Positions 52,001 through 60,481 of a stretch of DNA of 64,000 bases are shown here, piece by piece (within the stretch, counting starts at the first letter, position 1; every line of letters starts with the position of its first letter). This DNA is from Castellaniella sp040276085 (GTDB lineage: Bacteria > Pseudomonadota > Gammaproteobacteria > Burkholderiales > Burkholderiaceae_B): the NCBI RefSeq assembly GCF_040276085.1, contig NZ_JBELOK010000005.1, positions 62,001 to 126,000 on the forward strand, written 5' to 3'. The notes below the pieces were generated by a model, which searched no databases, was not told the DNA's origin, and saw only the letters and a program-made list of their open reading frames with translations. Made by a program: the position numbers and the translations under genes.

Positions 52001-52620
52001 TTGGCCGACAGCGAAATCCCCAGGCCACCTTCTTGCTGGCGCAACAGCGCATGCACGTCAGAGAGGTGAAGTTCAGGCGCTGCGCGCAGTTGGTCGCGCC
52101 AGGTGATACCCAGGTCGCGAAACTCGATCCGTGGTTGTGCCAGCACCCAGCCCAGCCAGGTGGGTACCTGCCCGGTTCGCTCGGTGGAATCAAGCGAAAA
52201 AGACTGACCAAGCACCTGCAGCTGGCCGATGTGCGTGCGTGCGACGTCAAGATCCATGCCCTGCACCAGAAGCCGCAGGGCACCCGTATGCCCGGGCAGC
52301 AGCGCTGTCCAATCCAGCTGCGCATCCACGCGGGGCACGGACATCAGCAGGCGGCCGTCTTGCGCCAGAATCTGGATATCGCGCAAATTGAACTGAGGGC
52401 GCCAGCCCTGCCAGGAGATCTGGACGGAGCCCAGCGTGACGGTTTCGCCCAGCATATGCGACAACCGCTGGGCAATCTGCGGGCGCCAGTTATCGATGTG
52501 GGGCGCTACCCAGTAGCGGCCCGCCAGAAGAAACAGGCCCAGCACAAAATACAAACCAACCAGCAGCGTGATCAGCCATCGGTGAGTGTGCCAGGTAAGC
52601 TTTGATAAGAATTGGCGCAT
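48988..52620 (-). CDS. yhdP: YhdP family (AsmA-like) envelope protein
   Basis: A 1210-aa protein of the AsmA/TamB-like family thought to move phospholipid between inner and outer membranes. One N-terminal membrane helix at about 15-38 is followed by a very long periplasmic beta-rich region with DUF3971 content (such as ARLNAIHRYLPREVNEDART and YRAQLRREKSDYTLQL). The last 25 residues are hydrophilic and Ser/Pro-rich. At 1210 aa it is near E. coli YhdP in length. It converges with the Lrp gene, overlapping it by 59 bases, and is divergent from glnE across 70 bases. Confidence 0.92.
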   Translation of the reverse strand: MRQFLSKLTWHTHRWLITLLVGLYFVLGLFLLAGRYWVAPHIDNWRPQIAQRLSHMLGETVTLGSVQISWQGWRPQFNLRDIQILAQDGRLLMSVPRVDAQLDWTALLPGHTGALRLLVQGMDLDVARTHIGQLQVLGQSFSLDSTERTGQVPTWLGWVLAQPRIEFRDLGITWRDQLRAAPELHLSDVHALLRQQEGGLGISLSAKAPEVGEGQLAIRAQLADAQALSKGYAGSTWRSWLQLSDVSVDRWRQWLEIPSAMQQGQMDAQIWVQSAPDGPRLTALLGVQGFRWQAGARDTFNVPQAQAWLQGRLGQWQALSRGQNAGPAGLAFDVRSQGTYLVQPDWFDAPLALGVLAARGSVRHDTAWSVQIDQFNWQNNDITMQAAGNWAQRGLAGLADFKGTIQQARLNAIHRYLPREVNEDARTWLARGLQAGVLKQGHWLLKGDLSRFPFGDQPDAGDFQVAGNFQGAQIEFVPDAPKDRAWPLLHLAEGAVDLRRMDLQLQASTATMQPEPDKTIHLSGLRARIPDLENDATLTVSGHTEADGDVYMDLIQHSPLSRMLDEVFDEATATGQWKMPLSLKIPLLHVDDSRVQGRIDVDQASLQFLPQAPVFEHLSGQIHFNEHGVQLAQPLKGRLLGGALTVQGTLQGGHEAQDGLHFQGHVTAGALAKFVGVPGMQRLSGKLAYRAQLRREKSDYTLQLDSDTQGLALDFPAPLAKPASQPRSLHVRWTDADPHDDMLEVRLGDAVRVQMRHRRNQRQGPYFQQVLVGVGEAADDQMPGMRIAFKHPLLDLDLWNRIVDEFSIPRRGRSAAKAGPRPLWPDLSLLAVQAEQLRLFSTRLDQAVLRVTRTPEDQWSMNLRSKQTAGTVKWRELDGRVQGAVSARFARLSLGDDARDKSSLLPDVQDTEDQPLDNDFEIPGLVLQADEFLLYGRSLGALRLDGVREEAGKAWRLKRLQIGNENAQLKGTGMWRLRGADHGLHLKALVKTQDLGAWLDAAGWPGLLAGGQGTLDGQFFWRNLPWRKDKADLQGVVQVSLDKGRLLSVGSKSAKLLELLSLQSIMRLNRLDQGLTGLPKDGFPFDSLRGTLRLDGGVARIQDYKVIGPAGTALLDGHTNIINESLDLQAVMVPNLDVSGAALAAGIAINPLVGLGAFITQWLLKTPLAKAMTVRYHVTGTWDDLVIKEMPVNATAQSSDAGSSPSPKSP

Positions 52621-52690
52621 GCCAGATTTTGCAGTATGTTAAAGCCCCCTGCGGGCTTGGCCCTGTCAGGGCCCGCCCACCCAACCCGCG

Positions 52691-55453
52691 ATGGACCCGA
52701 TGTCTGAAGCCATTATATTAAAGCCCGCCCTGCTGTGGTCTGGCGCCTTGCGGCGCCAGTTGATGGCGCACCCGGACGCCGAGACACGACTGCTGCAGGA
52801 TTGCGCAGGTGCCGTCGGCCGCAAAACACTCCAGGCATGGTTCGAAGAAGCGCTCGGCGCGCAGTCTGCGCCCGATCGTCCAGCGTTGCAGCGCATCCTG
52901 AGACACGTCCGCCAACGGGTGTTCTACACCCTGATGGTACGCGATATTGCAGGCACGGCCCCCTTGCATGAAGTGGTTGCGGCCATGTCAGCCCTGGCAG
53001 ACCTGTCAATCGGGCAAGCATATGCCTGCGCCATGCGCACCCTGATGGCCGTGCACGGCACCCCGCGCCACCCAGAAACTGGCACGCCACAAGACATGCT
53101 GATCCTGGGCATGGGCAAGCTGGGGGGCAAAGAGCTTAATGTGTCCTCGGACATCGACCTCATCATGCTGTACGACGAAGAAGGTGAAACCGATGGGCGC
53201 CGCCCCATCAGCCACCACGAGTTCTACGCCAAGGTGTGTCGCCTGATGATGCCCATGCTCTCCGAGCAGGACGCCGACGGCTATGTGTTTCGCACGGACT
53301 TGCGCCTGCGCCCCGATGGTGATGCAGGCCCCCTGGCCTGGAGTTTTGCCGCACTGGAAACTTATCTGGTAGCCCAAGGGCGCGAATGGGAGCGCTACGC
53401 CTGGCTAAAGGCACGGGCAATCCCCTGCCCTATTTTTGATGAAGCCACCTGGACGAGCCACACACAAACACTGGAGTCGCTGCGCCGCCCGTTCGTGTAC
53501 CGCAAGTATTTTGATTTTGATGCACTGGCATCCTTGCGCAAGCTGCGTGAGCGCATCCGCACTGATTGGCAGCGCCGGGCGCAGGCACGGCACGGCGTAG
53601 ACACACAGCACAATATCAAACTGGGCGAAGGAGGCATCCGCGAGATTGAGTTTGTGGTGCAACTGAACCAGTTGATCCGCGGGGGCCGACAGCCCTCGCT
53701 ACAGCAGCGCAACCTGCTGGCCGCCTTGCACAAACAGCACCGTGCAGGCATTTTGAACGACCAGCAGGCCCAAGGCCTGGAGGCCGCCTACGGCTACCTG
53801 CGTCGGCTTGAACACGTGCTTCAATATCGTGAAGACGAACAAACCCACTTGCTGCCACACCAGCCGGACCAACTGGCCGCACTGGCAAGCACATTGGGGC
53901 ATCCCGATGTGACGCATTTTCAGACCACGCTGGGCGAGCACCGGCGCATCGTGTCGGAGTGCTTTCAAAATGCGTTTCGTATCGCCGGCATGGGAGATGA
54001 ATCCACCCCCGAAGAAGCCTCTGTCGAATCTGACGGCATACGCCCGACAGGGCTTAGCGACACACAGGCGGACGAGATGCAAAAGCAGATTGACGCCCTG
54101 CTGGACAGCCACCGCATCCAGAGCCTGCCACGCACCAGCCTGCAGCGCCTGCACGCGCTGCTGCCGGGCTTAAGCCAGGCGGCAGCCAATACACAAGACC
54201 CCCAAACCACGTTATTGCGCCTGCTGGGTCTGGTAGAGCAAATTGCACAGCGCAGCGCCTATCTGGCCTTGCTGGCCGAGTATCCGGAGACCCTGGCACG
54301 TGTCGCGCGCCTGATCAGCGCCAGTCCTTGGGCATCGCAATTTCTGAGCCGCTATCCGCTGTTGCTTGACAGCTTGATCGAATGGCGCAGCTTGATGGAA
54401 GCCCCGGATTTCCCGGCGCTGGCGCAACAGTTGCGCAGCGACCTGGATGCCTGCCTGCTGCCTGACGGGCAGCCGGATATCGAGCAGCAGATGAATCTGA
54501 TGCGGGATGTTCAGCACCAGGTAACCTTCCAGCTGCTGGCGCAGGACCTGGAAAATGTAGTAAGCGTGGAAAGCCTGGCAGACCATTTATCCGCACTGGC
54601 TGATCTGATGCTGGCGGAGGCAATCCATCGGGTGTGGCCACAGGTGTTGCCGCGAGACCGCCGGGCAAACCCGGGCACGCCGCATTTTGCGATCATCGCG
54701 TATGGCAAGCTGGGAGGCAAGGAAATTGGCTACGCCTCGGATCTGGATCTTGTTTTTCTGTACGACGATCCAGATCAGGAGGCGAGCGAGCGATATGCGA
54801 AGCTGGGGCGGCGGATTGCTTCGTGGTTATCAACATTGACGTCTTCGGGCCGGCTGTACGAGATTGATTTACGCCTGCGCCCGGATGGAGACGCCGGCCT
54901 GCTGGCTTTGCCGATTGACGCATTTGAGCATTACCAGCTGAACCAGGCGTGGCCCTGGGAGCATCAGGCGCTGACGCGGGCCCGTTTTGTGGCGGGCGAT
55001 GCGGCTATCGGGCAGCGCTTTGACGATATCCGGCAGCGGATTTTGTTGTTGCCCCGGGATCCGGAGGCTTTGCGTCGGGATGTGCTGGCGATGCGGGAGA
55101 AGATTTCTCAGGGGCATCCGAACCGCAGTGGAGAGTTCGATCTGAAGCACGACCGGGGGGGGATGGTGGATATTGAGTTCATCACCCAGTTCCTGGTGCT
55201 GAGCCAGGCGGGCGCGCATCCTGAGCTTCTGGGCAATTTGGGAAATATTGCGCTGTTGGGGTTGGCGGCACAGGCAGGGCTGATCTCGGGGTTGCTGGCG
55301 GCGGATGTGGCGGATGCGTACCGGGTGTTTCGGCGGCGGCAGCATGCGTTGCGGTTGCAGGGGGCGGAGAAGGCGCGGGTGCCGATGACAGAGTTTGTGC
55401 GGGAGCGGGAAGCGGTTCGGGAGCTTTGGGGGGCTGTGCTGGGGGAGGTTTAA
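52691..55453 (+). CDS. glnE: Bifunctional glutamine synthetase adenylyltransferase/removase
   Basis: Adds and removes AMP on glutamine synthetase in response to nitrogen status. The 920-aa protein has two nucleotidyltransferase domains, each with its GMGKLGG-type motif: MGKLGGKELNVSSDIDLIML near 140-159 (adenylyl-removing half) and YGKLGGKEIGYASDLDLVFL near 675-694 (adenylylating half), separated by a helical linker. A second Met at residue 4 (base 52700) is an equally possible start. The terminal 40 residues are Arg/Glu-rich. A terminator follows at 55720. Confidence 0.96.
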   Translation: MDPMSEAIILKPALLWSGALRRQLMAHPDAETRLLQDCAGAVGRKTLQAWFEEALGAQSAPDRPALQRILRHVRQRVFYTLMVRDIAGTAPLHEVVAAMSALADLSIGQAYACAMRTLMAVHGTPRHPETGTPQDMLILGMGKLGGKELNVSSDIDLIMLYDEEGETDGRRPISHHEFYAKVCRLMMPMLSEQDADGYVFRTDLRLRPDGDAGPLAWSFAALETYLVAQGREWERYAWLKARAIPCPIFDEATWTSHTQTLESLRRPFVYRKYFDFDALASLRKLRERIRTDWQRRAQARHGVDTQHNIKLGEGGIREIEFVVQLNQLIRGGRQPSLQQRNLLAALHKQHRAGILNDQQAQGLEAAYGYLRRLEHVLQYREDEQTHLLPHQPDQLAALASTLGHPDVTHFQTTLGEHRRIVSECFQNAFRIAGMGDESTPEEASVESDGIRPTGLSDTQADEMQKQIDALLDSHRIQSLPRTSLQRLHALLPGLSQAAANTQDPQTTLLRLLGLVEQIAQRSAYLALLAEYPETLARVARLISASPWASQFLSRYPLLLDSLIEWRSLMEAPDFPALAQQLRSDLDACLLPDGQPDIEQQMNLMRDVQHQVTFQLLAQDLENVVSVESLADHLSALADLMLAEAIHRVWPQVLPRDRRANPGTPHFAIIAYGKLGGKEIGYASDLDLVFLYDDPDQEASERYAKLGRRIASWLSTLTSSGRLYEIDLRLRPDGDAGLLALPIDAFEHYQLNQAWPWEHQALTRARFVAGDAAIGQRFDDIRQRILLLPRDPEALRRDVLAMREKISQGHPNRSGEFDLKHDRGGMVDIEFITQFLVLSQAGAHPELLGNLGNIALLGLAAQAGLISGLLAADVADAYRVFRRRQHALRLQGAEKARVPMTEFVREREAVRELWGAVLGEV

Positions 55454-55633
55454 AACTCGGCGCTCATCGCGGAGCAGGGGGCCTGGAGGGGGCCATTCGG
55501 GCTGGTTTTGTGGTCGGTTTTAACTTGGAGCTCATCGCGGAGCAAGGGGCTTGGGGGGCGCAGGTCGCAATTTGGCGGCTTCGCCATGGAGGTGAGGATG
55601 GGCTCCAACAGCGCCCCCCAAGCCCCCTGCTCC
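55448..55633. repeat. Direct and inverted repeat cluster after glnE
   Basis: Two imperfect copies of a roughly 42-base unit lie at 55448-55490 and 55518-55559, sharing the core GCTCATCGCGGAGCA. A 23-base arm of the second copy (55539-55561, GGAGCA, then G/C-rich) has an inverted partner at 55611-55633 with one mismatch, around a 49-base loop. The transcript could fold into a long hairpin. The stretch 55454-55719 has no gene that I can support. It may be a repetitive extragenic element, a small RNA or an mRNA-stability element. Confidence 0.7.
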
Positions 55634-55719
55634 ACGATTGACGGCATGCGACGATCGGATGGCGAGAGGCTGATTTCCCGTAGGGCGGGTACCGGGCTGG
55701 GTTGAACTGGGCCGACGTT

Positions 55720-55758
55720 AAAAGGGGCTTCGCGCAAGGATTGTGCGAAGCCCCTTTT
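55720..55758. terminator. Bidirectional terminator between glnE and clpB
   Basis: AAAAGGGGCTTCGC (55720-55733) and GCGAAGCCCCTTTT (55745-55758) form a perfect 14-base stem with an 11-base loop. A- and T-runs on either side let it end both glnE and the convergent clpB transcript. Confidence 0.92.
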
Positions 55759-55801
55759 GTTCGATTGCGAGTGTTGAGTGGCGTGTTGGTGCCACTATGG
55801 C

Positions 55802-58393
55802 CTATTGAAGAGTGCGTTCGAAGACGAACTTCTCGCCATCCCAGTCGACGGGGACGACGTCGCGGGGGCCGAAGGTGCCTTCCAGGATCAGACGGGCCAC
55901 AGGGTTTTCGATGTATTGCTGGATGGCCCGTTTGAGCGGGCGGGCACCGAAGACGGGATCGTAGCCGACGCGAGCGAGTTCCTTGATGGCATCGTCGCTG
56001 ATTTCCAGGCGCATTTCGTGCTGAGCAAGGCGTTCGGCCAGGCGTTTGATCTGGATGCGGGCGATGGGCTCGATGTGGGAGGCATCCAGGCCATGGAAGA
56101 CGACGATTTCGTCAATGCGGTTTAGGAACTCGGGGCGGAAAGCGGTTTTGAGTTCGTCGCGGATAACTTCTTTGACGACATCATAGGGTTGGTCGGCCAT
56201 GTTCTGGATGTGCTGGGAGCCGATGTTGGAGGTCATGATGATGACGGTGTTTCGAAAGTCGACGGTGCGTCCCTGGCCGTCTGTGAGGCGGCCATCATCC
56301 AGTACCTGGAGCAGGATGTTGAAGACGTCGGGGTGGGCTTTCTCGACTTCGTCGAGCAAGATAACGCTATAGGGTTTGCGGCGTACGGCTTCGGTGAGGT
56401 AGCCGCCTTCTTCGTAACCGACGTACCCCGGGGGGGCACCGATCAGGCGCGCAACCGAGTGTTTTTCCATGAATTCACTCATGTCGATGCGTACAAGGTG
56501 GTTGTCGGAATCAAAGAGGAAGCGCGCCAACGCTTTGGTGAGCTCGGTTTTACCCACGCCGGTGGGGCCCAGAAACAAAAATGAGCCGTAGGGACGACTG
56601 GGGTCGGAGAGGCCAGCGCGCGAGCGGCGGATAGCTTCGGACACCAGCCGGACGGCTTCGTCCTGGCCCACGACGCGCTCGTGCAGGACGGCTTCCATGC
56701 CCAGCAGTTTGGCACGCTCGCCTTGCATCATGCGCGAGACGGGGATGCCCGTGGCGCGCGAGACGACTTCTGCGATTTCTTCGGCGCCTACCTGGGTGCG
56801 CAGGAGCCGGGGTTTGCTGGCGTCGGCATCTTTTGGAGAGGATTCGGCAGCCTGCAGGCGGGCTTCAAGCTCTGGCAGGCGGCCGTATTGCAGCTCTGCG
56901 AGTTTGTCGTATTGGCCTTTGCGCTGCAGTTCGGCCATTTCGGCTCGGACTTGTTCGATTTCTTCTTTGACGGCCTGAGAGCCCTGGACAGCAGCTTTCT
57001 CGGCTTTCCAGACTTCTTCGTAGTCGTTGTATTCGCGCTGCAGGGTTTCGAGTTCTTCTTCAATGGCTTTCAGGCGCCGTTCGGAGGCTTCGTCAGTGTC
57101 CTTGCGCACGGCTTCGCGCTCGATCTTGAGCTGGATGATCCTGCGGTCCAGCCTGTCCATGACTTCGGGCTTGGAATCGATCTCCATGCGGATGCGGGCA
57201 GCAGCCTCATCAATGAGGTCGATGGCCTTGTCGGGCAGGAAACGGTCGGTGATGTAGCGGTGCGAGAGCTCTGCTGCAGCGACAATGGCGGGGTCGGTGA
57301 TCTGCACACCATGGTGCAGTTCGTAGCGTTCTTGCAGGCCGCGCAGGATCGCAATGGTGGATTCGACGTTGGGCTCATCGACCAGCACCTTCTGGAACCG
57401 GCGCTCGAGAGCGGCGTCTTTTTCGATGTACTGGCGGTATTCGTCCAGGGTAGTTGCACCCACGCAATGGAGTTCGCCACGCGAGAGCGCCGGTTTCAGC
57501 ATATTGCCGGCATCCATGGCACCTTCGGCTTTGCCGGCGCCCACCATGGTGTGCAGCTCGTCGATGAAGACGATGGTTTGTCCGGAGTCTTGTGCCAGTT
57601 CTTTAAGCACTGCCTTGAGGCGCTCTTCGAATTCGCCCCGATACTTGGCACCGGCCAGCAAGCCGGCAAGATCCAGCGCCAGGATGCGCTTGCCCTTGAG
57701 GGTTTCAGGCACTTCGCCGTTGACGATACGTTGGGCCAGGCCTTCGACGATGGCTGTCTTGCCCACACCGGGCTCGCCGATAAGGACGGGGTTGTTTTTG
57801 GTGCGGCGCTGCAAAATCTGGATGGTACGACGGATTTCATCATCGCGCCCAATGACGGGGTCGAGCTTGCCCTCACGCGCACGGGCGGTGAGATCCAGCG
57901 TGTATTTCTTAAGTGCCTGGCGGTTGTCTTCGTCGTCAGCGCCCGTAACATTGGTGCCACCCCGCACGGCCTCGATGGCCGCCTCGAGGGCCTTGCGCTG
58001 CAGGCCGGCATCGTGCAGTGCACGGCCAACCTCGCCCTTATCGTCGGCCATGGCCAACAGATAGAGCTCGCTGGCAATGTAGGTATCGCCGCGCCGGCCG
58101 GCCTCTTTATCCGTACGCGCCAGGGCGGATTGCAGATCTCGGCTGGCTTGCACATTGGCCTCTGCACCTTCGACGGTGGGCATGGCCTTGATCTGGCGCT
58201 CAAGCTCGGACTGCAGCCGTGGCACGGCTACGCCGGCTCGGGCCAGCAAACTGGCGGTGCCGCTGTCTTGGTCGGCCAGCAGGGCCGACAGCAGGTGGGC
58301 GTTTTCGATATAAGGATGGTCACTGCGCACTGCCAGGCTTTGGGCATCGGCAAGCGCTTGCTGAAACTTCGTGGTGAGTTTGTCGAATCGCAT
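55802..58393 (-). CDS. clpB: ATP-dependent disaggregase ClpB
   Basis: Hexameric AAA+ chaperone that rescues aggregated proteins with DnaK. The 863-aa length is standard. N-terminal Clp repeat domain (1-145), first ATPase with GEPGVGKTAIVEG (about 204-216), coiled-coil middle domain (about 410-520, rich in Glu/Lys/Arg and starting ERRLKAIEEELETLQREYND), second ATPase with GPTGVGKTELTKAL (about 603-616), and an ending VFERTLQ. A sigma-32-type promoter is visible upstream. Confidence 0.97.
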   Translation of the reverse strand: MRFDKLTTKFQQALADAQSLAVRSDHPYIENAHLLSALLADQDSGTASLLARAGVAVPRLQSELERQIKAMPTVEGAEANVQASRDLQSALARTDKEAGRRGDTYIASELYLLAMADDKGEVGRALHDAGLQRKALEAAIEAVRGGTNVTGADDEDNRQALKKYTLDLTARAREGKLDPVIGRDDEIRRTIQILQRRTKNNPVLIGEPGVGKTAIVEGLAQRIVNGEVPETLKGKRILALDLAGLLAGAKYRGEFEERLKAVLKELAQDSGQTIVFIDELHTMVGAGKAEGAMDAGNMLKPALSRGELHCVGATTLDEYRQYIEKDAALERRFQKVLVDEPNVESTIAILRGLQERYELHHGVQITDPAIVAAAELSHRYITDRFLPDKAIDLIDEAAARIRMEIDSKPEVMDRLDRRIIQLKIEREAVRKDTDEASERRLKAIEEELETLQREYNDYEEVWKAEKAAVQGSQAVKEEIEQVRAEMAELQRKGQYDKLAELQYGRLPELEARLQAAESSPKDADASKPRLLRTQVGAEEIAEVVSRATGIPVSRMMQGERAKLLGMEAVLHERVVGQDEAVRLVSEAIRRSRAGLSDPSRPYGSFLFLGPTGVGKTELTKALARFLFDSDNHLVRIDMSEFMEKHSVARLIGAPPGYVGYEEGGYLTEAVRRKPYSVILLDEVEKAHPDVFNILLQVLDDGRLTDGQGRTVDFRNTVIIMTSNIGSQHIQNMADQPYDVVKEVIRDELKTAFRPEFLNRIDEIVVFHGLDASHIEPIARIQIKRLAERLAQHEMRLEISDDAIKELARVGYDPVFGARPLKRAIQQYIENPVARLILEGTFGPRDVVPVDWDGEKFVFERTLQ

Positions 58394-58439
58394 GAGTGGA
58401 ACCCTGTATTGGGAGGGGGCCTATGCCCCAATATCCGAT

Positions 58440-58467
58440 ATATGCGGCTGATTAGCGAATTTTCAAG
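58440..58467 (-). promoter_or_regulatory. Heat-shock (sigma-32-type) promoter of clpB
   Basis: On the minus strand CTTGAAA (58467-58461), a 13-base spacer and CCGCATAT (58447-58440) match the sigma-32 consensus CTTGAAA-N13-17-CCCCATnT, with one mismatch in the second element. It lies about 47 bases before the clpB start. The remaining 58468-58697 contains no gene except the P450 leader. Confidence 0.8.
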
Positions 58468-58697
58468 ACTTTCGCAAGGCCCGCTTGACGCCCGCGAGCA
58501 CCCCTTTAAACCCAGGAAATTTGCGGCAGATCTACCACAGCATATCGCAAAGATGAACCACAAAATTGAGCTAGATCAAAGACTTGAGGAAAAAATTGGA
58601 TCACCATGCACGCTCTCCTCGCTTCAGGGTTTACCCTTGATCCATCACCATCTGAAACAGATTTCACGGCCCGGCTGCCGGGCCCACAAGGGTCATC

Positions 58698-59852
58698 ATG
58701 AGCTCACACCAAGACTGGGATCCCCGTTCTCCAGAAGTACTGGCTGATCCCATCGCCGCATACGACCACATGCGCCAGCGCTGCCCGGTGGCGCACAGCG
58801 ATTACCTGCATCACTCGGTATTTCGCCACGCCGATGTGATGCGTATCGTGATGGATCACGATACTTTCAGCAGCCAGGCCTCACGCCATGTGTCGGTGCC
58901 CAACAGCATGGATCCGCCCGAGCACACCGCCTGGCGGGCCCTGATCGAGCCATACTTCGGGCCGGATCGCATGGCCGAATTTGCCCCGGTGTGTCAAGCG
59001 ATCTGTGATGACCTGGTGGGGGCGCTGCCACACAACAGCAGTGTAGAAATCATGTTTGGCCTGGCCCATCCCTTTGCCCTGCGGATGCAATGCGCGTTTC
59101 TGGGCTGGCCAGACAGCCTGCACGAGCCCTTGCGCCAGTGGATACACAAGAAAAACGTGGCTACCCTGTCTGGTGACACCCATGCCATTGCCGCCGTCGC
59201 CACCGAGTTTGACCAAACCATCCGCGACCTGCTCAAAGAGCGCCGCCAGGCGGGCGACCAGGTACCGGACGACGCCACCTCACGCCTGATGCAGGCCACC
59301 ATCCACGGCCGTCATCCCACCGAAGACGAGATCGTCAGCATCTTGCGCAACTGGACCGTGGGCGAGCTGGGCACCATGGCCTCCAGCGTGGGCATCATCG
59401 CCTACTATCTGGCCACCCACCCCGCCTTGCAAGACACCTTGCGCCAGGACCCAGGCCTGATCCGTGCCGCCAACGACGAGATCCTGCGCATCCACGCGCC
59501 GCTGATTGCCAACCGGCGCACCCCACGCTGCCCGGTGCAGGTGGCGGGCAAACAGCTGCAAGCCGGAGACCGTGTCACCCTGATCTGGGCGTCAGCCAAT
59601 CGCGACGAGGCGGTCTTTGGCGACCCGGACGAGTTTCGGCTGGATCGCGACCCATCCCTTAACCTGCTGTATGGAGCTGGTATCCACGTGTGCCCTGGGG
59701 CACCCCTGGCACGTCTGGAGCTTGAGCACATGATCAAGACTTTGCTGTCTGCCACCACCAGGCTGCAACCCAGTGACGAGCATCCGCCCATACCGGCCGT
59801 CTATCCCGCCAGCGGCTACCGGCAGGCGATCCTGCAGCTAAGGATGGCGTGA
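58698..59852 (+). CDS. Cytochrome P450
   Basis: A 384-aa heme mono-oxygenase. The heme loop is YGAGIHVCPGAPLARLE, with the Cys ligand in HVCPG near 336, and ExxR is EILR near 253-256. The I-helix, which usually reads AGxxTT with an acid-alcohol pair, reads VGELGTMASS here: aligned at AGHETT the acid position is Gly and the usual Gly is Glu. Related proteobacterial P450s show a similar G(D/E)LG(S/T) pattern, so this may be a subfamily trait. No redox partner gene is adjacent. A seven-base hairpin GGCCCGG-CTG-CCGGGCC (58668-58684) lies just ahead of the ATG. The substrate is unknown. Confidence 0.9.
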   Translation: MSSHQDWDPRSPEVLADPIAAYDHMRQRCPVAHSDYLHHSVFRHADVMRIVMDHDTFSSQASRHVSVPNSMDPPEHTAWRALIEPYFGPDRMAEFAPVCQAICDDLVGALPHNSSVEIMFGLAHPFALRMQCAFLGWPDSLHEPLRQWIHKKNVATLSGDTHAIAAVATEFDQTIRDLLKERRQAGDQVPDDATSRLMQATIHGRHPTEDEIVSILRNWTVGELGTMASSVGIIAYYLATHPALQDTLRQDPGLIRAANDEILRIHAPLIANRRTPRCPVQVAGKQLQAGDRVTLIWASANRDEAVFGDPDEFRLDRDPSLNLLYGAGIHVCPGAPLARLELEHMIKTLLSATTRLQPSDEHPPIPAVYPASGYRQAILQLRMA

Positions 59853-59869
59853 AGGCATAAAATGGGGGC

Positions 59870-60073
59870 ATGACCTCCATCCCCACAGACGCAGACCCCC
59901 GCCCGGCCGAGCCGATCGAGCCCGACCTGAACGAATGCTGCGGCAATGGCTGCTGCCCTTGCGTGTTTGACACCTACGCCGAAGAAAAACGCGCGTGGCG
60001 CGACGCAGTCAAAGAATGGGATGAGCGCCACCGGGAAACCTCCCCACAAACGTCCGGGGATCCCGCGCAGTGA
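59870..60073 (+). CDS. Oxidoreductase-like (OXLD1-type) cysteine-rich protein, 67 aa
   Basis: A small protein with the Oxidored-like signature ECCGNGCCPCVFDTYAEE (residues 22-39), containing five Cys, followed by a basic/acid helix. The motif is shared with N-terminal domains of eukaryotic OXLD1-type proteins and short bacterial proteins of unknown function; a metal or redox role through the Cys is likely. It begins 17 bases after the P450 stop, so it may be co-transcribed. It has no signal peptide. Confidence 0.82.
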   Translation: MTSIPTDADPRPAEPIEPDLNECCGNGCCPCVFDTYAEEKRAWRDAVKEWDERHRETSPQTSGDPAQ

Positions 60074-60151
60074 ATAGGGTTCCTGCCTGTTTGAAGAGCC
60101 GCCTGTTTTTATAATCTGACTCTCCCATATATCTTTGCAGGAAAACGCACC

Positions 60152-60412
60152 GTGGCCTCTGACGCTATCCCTATGTTTGCCGAAAACACCTATCCCCTGG
60201 ACGCCCGTGGCATCGCCAAGCGTTTTCGCCATGCCGCCATTTTTGGCGCACTGTCGGCCCTGCAGCCCGGCGAAACCATGCGCTTTTGCAACGACCACGA
60301 CCCCCTGCCCTTGCTGCAGCAACTCAAAGGCCACTTTGGCGAAAACATCGAGTTTGAATACCTGGCACGCAATCCGGGCGAGATCGTGATCGATTTCCAT
60401 ATCGTGCCCTGA
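60152..60412 (+). CDS. DUF2249 family protein, 86 aa
   Basis: A small cytosolic protein with the DUF2249 signs: LDARGIAKRFRHAAIFGALSALQPGETMRFCNDHDPLPLLQQLK (residues 17-60 roughly, quoted in part as RFRHAAIFGAL and CNDHDPLPLLQQL) and a C-terminal beta-rich part with IEFEYLARNPGEIVIDFHI. DUF2249 proteins resemble TusA-like or Cys-containing domains and often accompany nitric-oxide or electron-transfer genes. The CNDHDP segment includes the conserved Cys and His. It is 79 bases after the preceding small gene and ends in a terminator. Confidence 0.82.
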   Translation: MASDAIPMFAENTYPLDARGIAKRFRHAAIFGALSALQPGETMRFCNDHDPLPLLQQLKGHFGENIEFEYLARNPGEIVIDFHIVP

Positions 60413-60431
60413 CCGGAAGCACCCACCCAGA

Positions 60432-60455
60432 AGCCACTCTGCCAGTGGCTTTTTT
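60432..60455 (+). terminator. Terminator after DUF2249 gene
   Basis: AGCCACT (60432-60438) and AGTGGCT (60444-60450) with a five-base loop, followed by TTTTT. Confidence 0.9.
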
Positions 60456-60481
60456 CATTTCATGCCGAGCCGTAATCGTCG

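Noticed and set aside
55448..55633. CRISPR array
   Set aside because: Only two imperfect direct copies exist, with an inverted third arm, and no spacer regularity or cas gene is present.
56681..58747. 688-residue open frame on the plus strand antisense to clpB
   Set aside because: Its composition (Phe, His, Gly and Asp-rich repeats) mirrors the Glu/Lys-rich clpB frame on the other strand; it shows no domain, ribosome site or continuity with a promoter, so it is a shadow.
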